DNA of 64,000 bases from Jaltomata sinuosa (Eukaryota; Streptophyta; Magnoliopsida; Solanales; Solanaceae), in NCBI GenBank assembly GCA_003996215.1, contig QJPP01005182.1:1-64000 (forward strand). Direction: 5' to 3'. Each line of letters opens with the position of its first letter. The stretch's first letter is position 1. A program made the translations under genes and the position numbers. The notes below the pieces were generated by a model. It saw only the letters and a program-made list of their open reading frames with translations, was not told the origin of the DNA and did not search any database. Below are positions 11,889-21,200 of the stretch, one piece after another.

Positions 11889-12140
11889 ATGGCAGAATCC
11901 TCTTACCTCACAAAATCAAGAGAAAACAAAATTTCCTCCCCTGATCATAACTTAGGGAAAAGAGCAATGACTGGGGATACTGAGAACATCGCTCTAACTA
12001 AGCTGACTACTCTCATATCTAAGCAGAGTGAGTTAATTGTGCTACTAGCACAACAAGTTGATAAGATGAGAAATGAGATGAGAGAGACAAGAAGTCTTAT
12101 TAATTTAATCATCCATGCAAAATTGCCCACCCCAAGTTAA
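11889..12140 (+). pseudogene. Gag fragment, N-terminal part of the Tat element
   Basis: The 83-codon frame starts with an ATG in a good context (AAAAAAGATGGCA). Its middle part, about residues 35-70, is Leu/Ile-rich and charged with coiled-coil character (ISKQSELIVLLAQQVDKM). It ends at a stop followed by a frame-disrupted stretch, and the C-terminal gag continues at 12258. The fragment looks like a shortened gag leader or oligomerisation segment. The assignment rests mainly on its position between PBS and the gag C-terminus. Confidence 0.5.
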
Positions 12141-12257
12141 GGAAGGTCTCTACTCAATGTCCCTCCCTTGAATACGGCGGCACCTGAACACTCTTCCAAT
12201 AATACACTTGCATCTTCTTATAAGTGAAGCACGGAAAAGTCTCTCAAATACGACTCA

Positions 12258-12974
12258 ATGAAGCCTTCGCCACAAAAAGTCTACCCTTTAATCTCACAAA
12301 ACCCCTATCCCATCTTTTATGCCCGAGATAAATATCAAACTCCATCTCCAAAGTACCAAGCTCCACCTCCAAATTATCAACCGTCTCCACAAACATACCA
12401 AAACTTTCAGGAACCAATTTATTTCTCTTCAAATCCACAAACACACCACAAAGTAGCTACCCCAACATGCAAAAATAAAAAATCTCCTCCAAATCATAAG
12501 AAAAGACCTCCCCGAGTCTTTACTCCATTAACTGAAAGCCGAACTCAACTCTTTGAGAGACTGAAAGCAGTTGGACTAATTCAAACTATCAAGCCGAAGA
12601 CTGCTAATCCAACATCTAGATTCTTCAAAAATGATCGACATTGCACATATCATTCAGGAAGTGTTGGGCATACCACTGAAGCTTGCCTCAATCTGAAGCA
12701 CGAAATTCAGAACCTAATCAATCAAAAAATCATCATTCTCCAAACAACCTCGCCTAGTAGCAATCCTTCACCAAAACTTGGAGGGGTGGTCATCAGTATA
12801 GAAAAAACTGATGACGAATGGTATGCAAGAACTATACTTAACAAAGAGGATGATCGAGAATTACCAAGACCTTTGACTCATCTATCCCATTTTTTTCTTG
12901 TAAGTGACGATTTAGGGGATGGAATAGGAGATCTATTCAAGGAATGTGATGCCATAACAGAAGAAACCCTCTAA
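12258..12974 (+). pseudogene. Gag C-terminal fragment with proline-rich and zinc-knuckle-like region
   Basis: This 238-codon frame has a Pro/Tyr/Gln-rich repeat (about residues 25-60, YQTPSPKYQAPPPNY) and then a basic segment. A conserved block follows at about residues 125-150, containing HCTYHSGSVGHTTEAC and KHEIQNLI. The C-x2-H-x5-GH-x4-C spacing is the modified knuckle I associate with the gag of Tat/Ogre-type elements in dicots, not the CX2CX4HX4C of chromoviruses. The frame stops at 12974, and the reading that would lead into protease is broken by stops. It would form the virus-like particle and bind RNA in an intact element; here it is a remnant. Confidence 0.75.
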
Positions 12975-13358
12975 GTAGCCATGATTAGGGATGCCAGGCC
13001 TAGTGAAAAGTTGCAAAATTGGACCGCAACTCCCCTCATGACTCTTCACTCGGTTGGGTAGACAAAGACTATGTTTTGCAAAAATTGGTGATGGTCCGGA
13101 TGAGGCTCTACGACCCACCCTTTATGTTTTTAATTTTCTCATACTATTTTATTGCTTTCCAAAAGGCACAGACCCGCATTCATGCAGGTTATAGCCATAG
13201 TTTGTGAATATTTTCGGATTTCAAATAAAGCCTCCTTATTTTGAAAAAAATAAATTATTGTTCAAAATTATTGTTCAAAATTATTTACGTTTATTGGTTA
13301 TTATCTAACCAGCTTTTTTTATGATTTCAGTAATAATAAGTTAAAATCGGCCACTGTC

Positions 13359-13600
13359 ATGTCATGTCAAGAGCTTAACGAATAAATCAAGCTAGATAAT
13401 GATTATTTCGAGGTGTATGATGAAGACATCATGGTCCTTGAACAAACAACCAAGAATTCTAAGAACTTTAAAGACCAGAAAAGGCCCTACCTAAAAGAGT
13501 GTGAAGTGGTCAATCTGGGAGGCTACGGTCAAGTTGAAGAAATCAGCATCGGTGTTCATTTGTCAAAAGCATAAAAGAAAGAACTTATCAGCCTGCTATC
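13359..13600 (+). pseudogene. Pol linker that normally precedes RT (Tat element)
   Basis: Starting at ATG 13359 the frame reads MSCQELNE, then a stop, then an acidic stretch (YDEDIMVLEQ), then VVNLGGYGQVEEISIGVHLS and KKELISLL with further stops. Acidic ...NLG...ISIHL and EL..LL blocks are the known lead-in to the RT domain of Tat/Ogre pol. RT itself does not follow: from about 13604 the sequence becomes the non-coding GATACGTAGGC motif. This marks the upstream breakpoint of the pol deletion. Confidence 0.7.
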
Positions 13601-13603
13601 TTA

Positions 13604-13668
13604 AACTATGTCTGGCCTGAATTCTCAAGAATGAGATACGTAGGCGGCCTTTGGCAGCTTCGGTCACC
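13604..13668 (+). repeat. GATACGTAGGC motif, copy 1
   Basis: The order is AACTATGTCTGGCCTGAATT, then GAGATACGTAGGCGGC, then CTTCGGTCACCC. Three related copies lie at 13707, 17869 and 18048 in the same element. Confidence 0.75.
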
Positions 13669-13706
13669 CCTTTATTTATTTCCAACATTCTCCCACTTTG
13701 AGCGTG

Positions 13707-13778
13707 TGAACTATGTTTGACCTGATTCCTGCCTCAATGGGATACGTAGGCGCCATAACGGCTCGGTCATATCACCCA
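13707..13778 (+). repeat. GATACGTAGGC motif, copy 2
   Basis: GAACTATGTTTGACCTGATT is followed by GGGATACGTAGGCGCC and CTCGGTCATATCACCC. It has the same block order and spacing as copy 1, about 100 bp downstream. Confidence 0.75.
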
Positions 13779-15079
13779 GGAACTGGAAACTAGGGCAGAA
13801 TTTTCGAGAAAGGAATCTCAAAAATTCAAAAGGCAAAGATCAGTCTCCAGCAAGCAGGATTACACAATGTGCCGAAGAGCAACCAAAATGAATATCGAGA
13901 AAGAGTCTCGTGACCCCCACAGAATCTCAAGTCCCTTGCCAATGGAATGAGATTCATCGCAAACCATTTAACTGGGGCAGAAATTTTGAAGAAGACCTCA
14001 AAATTTCCACCAAGCCTCATCCAAGAAGTTCAACATTAAAATCCAAAAGTCCCCCAGCACCGAGAAGATCACCAGTTGTAGCAAGTCCGAGGTGGATTAA
14101 TCCCCAGCTATGACAGATATCCTGAAAGATCATTTCCAAACTCCACAGCTAGGATGGCGAAGGATCCCCAGAGTCCGCTAGCAGTATGTCAAAAAATGTT
14201 AAAGCCTCGAGTAAAGAACATTTGTTGAGCTGGCACATGACATGACGGGCAGAGACCTTTTCAAATTATTCCTTTTCGAAATCTTTGTTTTACAAAGAGC
14301 CGATTTGAAAAATTGTTACAAAAACTAGTTTTACTCCTTATAATGTATTTTTTCTTATGTCAACCATGGCCTGAGGGGAGTCGAGGACGATGAGTACCCG
14401 AGATTGGAAAGCATCCATAGAAGACAAAATGAGGAGCAGAATATCGAAGGAGGTCAACACAGACAAGTTTCGACAAAAAACTATCAATTTTTATGTGGAT
14501 GCAGGTTGTCCCCAAAATTATGTTAGAAAGCAGTCCCTCATTATCCAATGGGTTCAAAGAAATGCAACGAGACCAAACGCCCTAAAATTTGGTGAGAAAA
14601 GTCAAAGCAGTGGAAAGAAGCCGAAGACGGCAAAAGTCCCTAGAACGGGTGAATCTTCTTGTAGTTCACAGAAACTACCAGATAAAGAGAGACTGATAAC
14701 GTCCTCAAGTCCCAAAACGCATAAGGATATTTCGGTGAGTTTCAAATTGGGACACCAAACAAGAGATCAACGTCATTCTCTGTCAATCCACGATAAGTCA
14801 GAAATTACCACAAACAGACGATGTTCATAAATGGTATTTATGGTTGTCCCCAGAAATGGACACGACCATTTCATTCACATTTCAAATGAAAGTCTATTTT
14901 TGATTAGCTTCATAAACGTCATCTTTAAAGTTTTTCAAATTTGATTGTGGTCGCTAGTAAGAGCGACACTGTGTATACTAACCATTTGCCTTGAGCACAG
15001 GTATATATAAAGGAGTCAACATGACAAAAAAAAGACCAGAGGTGATGTTTTCTACAACTTTCCCATGGGCCAGTGCATC
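13779..15079 (+). other. Non-coding domain of the Tat element
   Basis: No pol motif was found here in any frame. It contains one unassigned open frame (14390-14830) and A-rich stretches. A TATA-like GTATATATAAAGGAG lies at about 15001, upstream of an ATG at 15021, but no plausible gene follows. Confidence 0.5.
14390..14830 (+). CDS. Unrecognised 146-codon open frame
   Basis: The product would be basic, Ser/Lys-rich and hydrophilic, with no signal peptide, membrane segment or known motif. It starts MSTRDWKAS and lies in the region that replaces RT and integrase. It could be a relic of transduced sequence or chance. No homologue is claimed. Confidence 0.2.
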   Translation: MSTRDWKASIEDKMRSRISKEVNTDKFRQKTINFYVDAGCPQNYVRKQSLIIQWVQRNATRPNALKFGEKSQSSGKKPKTAKVPRTGESSCSSQKLPDKERLITSSSPKTHKDISVSFKLGHQTRDQRHSLSIHDKSEITTNRRCS

Positions 15080-15271
15080 ATACGGCACTACATTGCATCA
15101 CATTTTGCATTCATATTGCACCATGTCACATTGCATTATGTTGTATTGCATCATATTGCATCATACTGCATTACATGGCATAAGAATTATGTCGCATCAT
15201 ATTATGTCATATCGCATTGCAGTATATTATATTATGTTGCATTGTATTGTATGGCATCATAACGTAGGAAT
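15080..15271. repeat. CAT/GCAT-rich low-complexity tract
   Basis: Irregular repeats of TTGCATCATATTGCATCATA-type words lead directly into the 39-bp array. Frames here are open only because the sequence is simple. Confidence 0.7.
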
Positions 15272-15512
15272 CATGTCAAGAGGACCATATCATATTTGCA
15301 TGTCGCGAGGACCATGCCACGAGGGTCATCATATTTGCATGTCGTGAGGACCATGCTACGAGGGCCATCATATTTGCATGTCGCGTGGACCATGCCATGA
15401 AGGCCATCATATTTATATGTCGCGAGGAGCATACCACGAGGGCCATCATATTCGCATATCGTGAGGACCATGCCATAAGGGCCATCATATTTGCATGTAA
15501 CGAGGACCATTG
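15272..15512. repeat. 39-bp tandem array, about 6 units
   Basis: Units start at 15272 (partial, 27 bp), 15299, 15338, 15377, 15416, 15455 and 15494. Each full unit is 39 bp and has the plan CATGTCGCGAGGACCATG, then CCACGAGGGCCATCATATTTG, with a few substitutions. Because 39 is divisible by three, several frames stay open on both strands and mimic a repeat protein. Confidence 0.9.
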
Positions 15513-15654
15513 CATGATCATCCACATTATCATTCAATACCATAGATACACATCCCCTGCGAAGACTATTTCCCTCTACTGGCCGGTTTCAAAGAGGATG
15601 ACATTCATAGGCGTCCCTAAGTCACACTTGTTGAGCAGGATCGACCCTCAACAT

Positions 15655-16150
15655 GCTTATATATGAGATCGCGTGAGATGGTGGAGTCTAACATTGAGGA
15701 TATCATTATCATCATTATCATAATCATCATTCATTATGCCAAGTCTGGAACTCAGCATGTTTATATCCGATATCACGTAATACGGAGGAGTCTGACATTG
15801 AGGGTATATTTTCTCCTTTATTATGCCATGTATGGCACTCAGAATACATATATCTGATATCGCGTAAGATGGAGGAGTCTAACATTGAGGATATTATTAT
15901 TATTATACTAAGTCTGGCATTTAGCATATTTATATCTGATATCGCGTGAGACAGACGAGTCTGATATTGAGGATGTATTTGCTTCCTTATTATGCCAAGC
16001 CTGGCATATTTATATCCGATATCACGTGAGACAGAAGAGTCTGACGTTGAGGATATTATTATTATTATGCCAAGTCTGGCATCCAACGTATTCATATCCG
16101 ACATCGTGCGAGATGGTGGAGTCTGACGTTAAGGATATTTATGCACCCTT
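15655..16150. repeat. Degenerate tandem array, period about 80-104 bp, 6 units
   Basis: The anchor ATCGCGTGAGA (or ATCACGTGAGA) recurs at 15668, 15772, 15859, 15941, 16021 and 16103. Each is followed by a GGAGTCTGACATTGAGGATAT block, an ATT/TAT-rich spacer and ATGCCAAGTCTGGCAT. Variation in the ATT-rich spacer explains the changing period. Confidence 0.85.
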
Positions 16151-16368
16151 ATTAGAGACAACAAAGTCTCGCTTTGAAGTATGTTCATACATACAAGAGC
16201 ATTAATTTCCAGAAGATGCGGCTATATTTGATCGTGTGGCAAAGGCCTTGTCACCCTCGATAATCAAATACCGCTTGCCACTGATATCGAATGCATATAG
16301 TCTGAAGGATGTCTATAAGACGACATCCAAATCGGACAATGAACCGGATCTCCCTAAATTGGAAGGCC

Positions 16369-16920
16369 AAAGGTCATCTGTAAGCCACATCGATGTCTAA
16401 AATCGGATATTGTACAAGATTGCCCAAAAAACTTGACCGACTAAGAGTTATATGTAAGACGCAGCGATATCTGAAATCGTATAGTGTGCAAGATCACCTG
16501 AAGATTGAAAGTTCAAGGGTAATGCGTAAATTGCAATAATATCCGCAATTGGATAAAGTGCAAGACTACCAAAAATTGATAGTTTGAGGGTTATCTATAA
16601 GCCATGACATATTGACGTTGATATTATGCAGGACTACCCAAAGGCTAGTAATTCAGTGGAAATCTGCAAGTCACGTTACATCCAAGATCGGATAAAAGTT
16701 CAGGTTTACCCAAAAAACTGGCAATTTGATGTCTATAAGCTTCCTCTATCCAAAGTCAGATGATGTGCAAGATCACTCAAAAGCTGGCAAGCTAAAGGCA
16801 TCTGTAAGCCGCTTTTATCCAAAGTCGGATGATGTGCTAGATTACCCAAAGCCTGAAAATTCAGAGAATATCTATTAGTCGCGTCGATACGGATGATGCA
16901 CAAGATTTACCCTAAAGGCA
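16369..16920. repeat. Degenerate tandem array, period about 62-74 bp, 8 units
   Basis: The anchor TGTGCAAGAT or a variant recurs at about 16411, 16485, 16557, 16625, 16697, 16764, 16833 and 16895. The unit plan is GGCATCTGTAAGCCGC, ATCCAAAGTCGGATGATGTG, CAAGATCACCCAAAAGCTGG. A unit-like sequence before 16369 may be a further decayed copy. Confidence 0.8.
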
Positions 16921-17159
16921 TATGCAAAGACTACTATCAATAGCCACAAAGGCTATCACGTTAAAAAAAACACCGCAAATGGTTGCAAGGATCGTCACAT
17001 CAAACGGCCATAAAGGTTGCCTTATTCAAAGATCGCCACAAAGGCAACCCAATCCGATAGCTACGATGGCTATCATGTTTGATTGTCATGAAAGTCGCAA
17101 CTTCCTAAGACAGAGACAGGAAAAGACAACATCTGCTTCAAAAGCGACAAATGGGAAAA
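16921..17159. other. Spacer between tandem arrays in the Tat element
   Basis: It contains short internal echoes such as GGCTATCACG/GGCTATCATG and AAAGGTTGCC/AAAGGCAACC. The open frame at 16922-17188 has no recognisable domain. Confidence 0.4.
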
Positions 17160-17520
17160 CGAGGTACAAAGCTATCTTTCTCTATTGAATTAATTTACTA
17201 CTAACTATCTTGTTTTGTTTCAAATATTACCGAGAACATCCGAGGGGATGAAAATCTCGAATCAAAACAGCAAGTACAAAGCACATCAAAAAGATGTCAC
17301 AACCTAAGATTCAGACATAATCCAAGGATGAGGTATGGACAAGAAACTACCTCTCCAAGTGGAATTATGTTACTACTAACAATTTTGTTTTGAGATATTA
17401 TCGAGAGCATCCGAGAAGGATGAAATTCTCGAAGCAAAACCACAGGTGCGAACTACACCAAAAAGGACGCATCACAATATGGAACTTTTTCTTAGCAGCA
17501 AACTAGACATAGTCCGAAGA
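17160..17520. repeat. Two-copy tandem duplication, period 175 bp
   Basis: TTACTACTAAC recurs at 17195 and 17370. Both are followed by TTGTTTTG, an ATATTA-CGAGA block, CATCCGAG-GGATGAAA-TCTCGA and GCAAAACCAC/CAAAACAGC, then ACACCAAAAAGGACGCATCAC-like sequence. Confidence 0.8.
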
Positions 17521-17738
17521 TGGATATCAAACACTTTGGACGAGAGTTGAGGAACGACTACCACCGCCATCAAACCACACCCCTGTCAGAAGGCATGTGG
17601 GTATTTCTTTTCTTTGGGTATTAGTTTCGCATCCAGGGTATTTTCTAAACTCACGTTGGACGCAATATTCCTTCTTTTCAAATCTGGGTGATGATACACC
17701 TCGAGCTTTGGAAATTATGTCCAGGTAAAATCTTATTT

Positions 17739-17785
17739 ATGGGTGTGAAGCATGCCACATTCATAGTTGAGAGGTTACAAGCCTT
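17739..17785 (+). promoter_or_regulatory. Hairpin-like GTGTGAAGCATGCCACAT motif
   Basis: ATGGGTGTGAAGCATGCCAC followed by ATTCAT and GAGAGGTTACAAGCCTTTT matches the leader of chromovirus A (33265 on) over about 45 bp. A GTGTG...CACAT pair could form a short stem around an 8-nt loop. Similarity across two separate Ty3/gypsy lineages is unexpected. Confidence 0.6.
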
Positions 17786-17868
17786 TTTTCTATAGCTCAA
17801 CTTATTTGTCACTCATCCCGAGCCAAAGGTTGTCTTAACATAAAGATTACCTTTTCCACAGATTGAGT

Positions 17869-17919
17869 CGAACTACAAGCAGCCTGATTCTCAAGTCCTG
17901 GGATATGTAGGCGGGCTCC
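17869..17919 (+). repeat. GATACGTAGGC motif, copy 3
   Basis: GAACTACAAGCAGCCTGATT is followed by CTCAAGTCCTGGGATATGTAGGCGGGCTCC. It lies on the far side of the tandem arrays from copies 1 and 2. Confidence 0.7.
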
Positions 17920-18047
17920 ATGTTGAAAACTCGACTGCATTCCAAACTCCCCCCAATCCTCTTACTCCCCAGCTTTTCGGTCTCTTCATACTCTGTAATC
18001 GGGATAGTTTGGAATATTTTCAAAATCATGCATAAAATCAAGCATCT

Positions 18048-18095
18048 TGAACTACAAGTGGCCTGAATTCTCATGTAACTTGAGATATGTAGAAA
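18048..18095 (+). repeat. GATACGTAGGC motif, copy 4 (degenerate)
   Basis: GAACTACAAGTGGCCTGAAT is followed by TCTCATGTAACTTGAGATATGTAG. It lacks the final GGC. Confidence 0.6.
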
Positions 18096-18230
18096 ACTCG
18101 GTACCGGAGTCCATCCATGATTCCTTAAAATTTGTGCTAGAACCAACCGCTTCCAAAGACGAATCTATGATCGGATAAAATTGGGAACGTCAATTCCCTT
18201 TGTCCAGGGTTACTTACACTCACTCTACCC

Positions 18231-18242
18231 AAAGGGAGGGGC
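18231..18242 (+). other. Polypurine tract of the Tat element
   Basis: AAAGGGAGGGGC lies three bases before the TGTTGATACCC start of the 3' LTR, as expected for the plus-strand primer site. Confidence 0.75.
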
Positions 18243-18245
18243 AGT

Positions 18246-21200
18246 TGTTGATACCCAATATTTACCCGCCACATTACGAATTAATCTTGAGCTTTTTTGA
18301 ATTTTAAACAATTTTTTGAAATAATTGTGTTGTAAAAAAAGATAAAACATTTTCCAAAAAAAAAGCTTTATAATAGTTTTGAGTAATAATTTATATATTT
18401 CATGTTTAATTATGTGAAATTTATATAAGTTAACTTAAATAACTATTTTAGAGTTTAATTTCATAAGAAAAGCCTTTTAAAAAGATCAAACATTTGATTT
18501 TCCTTCAAATTAATTCAAACGAGAGATTAATTGAATAAATTAATTTTATAATTTTAAATGAGGTAAGTATGCGTTAAGTACAACAATTATTTCAAAATTG
18601 TTTAAATTAATTAAGATCTGGAATTAATTTGTAATTGATTCTTCCTTATTCCTATTCTAGCCTAAACCCTTTAAATTATTTAAATCCTAGCCGGACTTTT
18701 CCTAAATTGCTATCAAATTTGGCTGTCTCCTAAAGATATGTGGCCATTACCTAAATAACCCCTCAACAACCTTTGTTTCATGCCAGAATTGGGCTCAGTT
18801 TACACAAAAAGTCGCCCAGCCCAATACTCCCCTTTACCCGTCTGACCCGTCCCAACCCGAGTCTAGCTCACCCTTATCACTACACCTCTTTCTCTTTTCT
18901 TTCATTTTCACACAGACTCAACCAAAATGACCTCTCTCTTCTATCCTTTCTCCTCTAAATGACAAAACCCAGAAACCTTAGACGCCACCTCCCTCTCTCA
19001 CGTGTTCCTCAGAAAGAGGACGTTGTACGAGCAACGCGCCTCATACAAACACCTCAGATCACCTAGTACACCCCTTAACTCTCTCTCTCTCTCTCTTCAT
19101 CGTCTCTCACAAACGACAAAAAAACCAGTACAAGCCCCAACATTCCTTAACGATTCACAGCTCAAATGATGCTCAACGACGTTAAAATTTCCAAACGCCA
19201 TCCAAGATCTCTGTCAAAATCGTGTTGGCATTGTTGAGAACCCTCTAGAAGCAGCTAGGTGTCAATTTCTCGTCATGATTCATGGAAATTTGTACAAGTT
19301 TTGTACAAATCCTTGCTGGCCAGCCTCATCCAGAAAGTATTTTGAAATTTCTCAATGGAAATCCCCAAAAAACCCTCTGTATTTCCCCTCCATTTCTGCC
19401 CTAACTTCCCCTATAAAAACCCTTTTGAGATTAAGGAAAGGAGGCTGGCTTTTCAATTCTGAAGTTTCTTTGGAGAACCACTCTCTATCTTTAAAGAATT
19501 TCTAAGTTTCAGAGTCTAGAAAATACCCTTAGAAATCTTTGTTCTCTTTCGGCGGTGGTGAAGTTTCCGGCAATAGCTCGTCGTCCCAGCCGATGCTCCA
19601 AAAGAGGTAAAACCCTTCATCCTTTCTTTTATTCTTTTTGTTCTTTGTTTCTCTTAGCATAATGTAGAACTATCTATTCTTTTCTTTTTCTTTAGAAATA
19701 TTTTTGCTGGTTTTAGGCTATTTTGGTTTACCTTGTGTGAAGAAATTATGAGTGAAAAAAATCTACTCGGTTGAAGGTGTTGTTAAGTCACAGAGTTTCT
19801 AAAATTTTCATTTGTTTTCTTCCTGTCTACTTTTCTCATTTGTTTTAAAATGGTTGTGTGTGCTTCATATGAACGTTGGCATGTTGTTTGCACATAAATA
19901 TCGCTTCATCATTACCCGTTATGATTTATGTGGATTGTGCAAACTAGGCCTCGTCTGAATAAAATTTCAAAATATTTCTCAGATAAGCATGGGTTTTCTC
20001 GGGTGTTTGGTTCTGTTTGACCCTATTCAAATAATGTACAAATGTTAACTTTCTCTTCTTCAATTTAAAATCGAATGAGCTTATCAAACTTGGGTTTTCG
20101 ATGTAATATTGGGCAATATCTTGCTCCTAGTATGATTGAGTGTCAATGTTCAAGAAATATAAGATCCTTTAGCATAATATAATTTTATGAAAGCTCATGT
20201 ATTCCTAAGCTATTTGAAGCATGTATTTTTCCGTAGCTCTTGACAAATTCAGACCTTGAATATGACTTATTAAGCCTAGTTCTTTCGAAAGTGTTGGTTG
20301 TATATGTTTAAAAAAGAGTAAAACAGTCAGGTGCTTCGGTCAAAATCTTTATACCTGCTCCTAAATGTTTTCTTTGCCATAATGGGGATTTGGTTGCTAA
20401 AATAAACCTGAATCAGTCTTAAAGTCTCCTTGTCTATATTATCGAGTTTGTAAAACTTATCATGAAGATCTCATGTTTTACAATTCAAGTTTAGGGATTA
20501 CGTCTTCATTTCATGGCTAAACTATTTGATTTATGTGTTACCTTCCCCTGTTTCTTGAAGCATTTTTATCAATCATTATGCAACACTTTAACACAAGATG
20601 ATTTCACTAGCCAAATTCCACGCTATGTGTATAAATTCATATGTGTTTGGCTGCAAAGAACATTGTTCAATAAGAGATTCATTAATTTGGTTCAGCGCTC
20701 TATGAAAATTAGGCAAGTAGTTGTACCAAGTTACATGGTTATAATCAGTCCTCAACCTTAGTAAGTCGACTTCTACCTATTTAAGAAGAAAGGATTGGAT
20801 TGTATTCATGTGTGAGTCTATCTAGAATTGGAGTCCATTTCCCCTTGTAACTGCTACTTACTTTGTTCGTTCTGTAGTCATTGATTGATTGTGACGAAAT
20901 AGGACAGTAAAGTTCATTTTTCTTTATAAGCTCAAATTGGTTTTCTTTATATTGTTTGTGTGGTTAATGAGTAATTTTCAAAGTTTGTAGGCATTGATGG
21001 TTTATGTTGGTTCGTTTACATAAAGGGATAAGCATCCCAGGCGAATATTGATTCTGCTTCCCTCTAATAAGTGAAAACTATCGTTTAGGCCTTGGTTGAA
21101 TTGTTGTTCATGATAACTTAGGTTCTTTTTCTCTAAAATGTGTCGTTTATCCTGGAAAAGTGTAAATTTCATTTCCTCTCCATAGTAACGAATAAAAAGA

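Noticed and set aside
15272..15512. Regular 39-bp repeats as a possible CRISPR-like array
   Set aside because: There are no unique spacers between repeats, and the setting is a plant retrotransposon.
15271..15543. Two minus-strand frames of 85 and 90 codons
   Set aside because: They are translations of the 39-bp array, open because the unit is a multiple of three.
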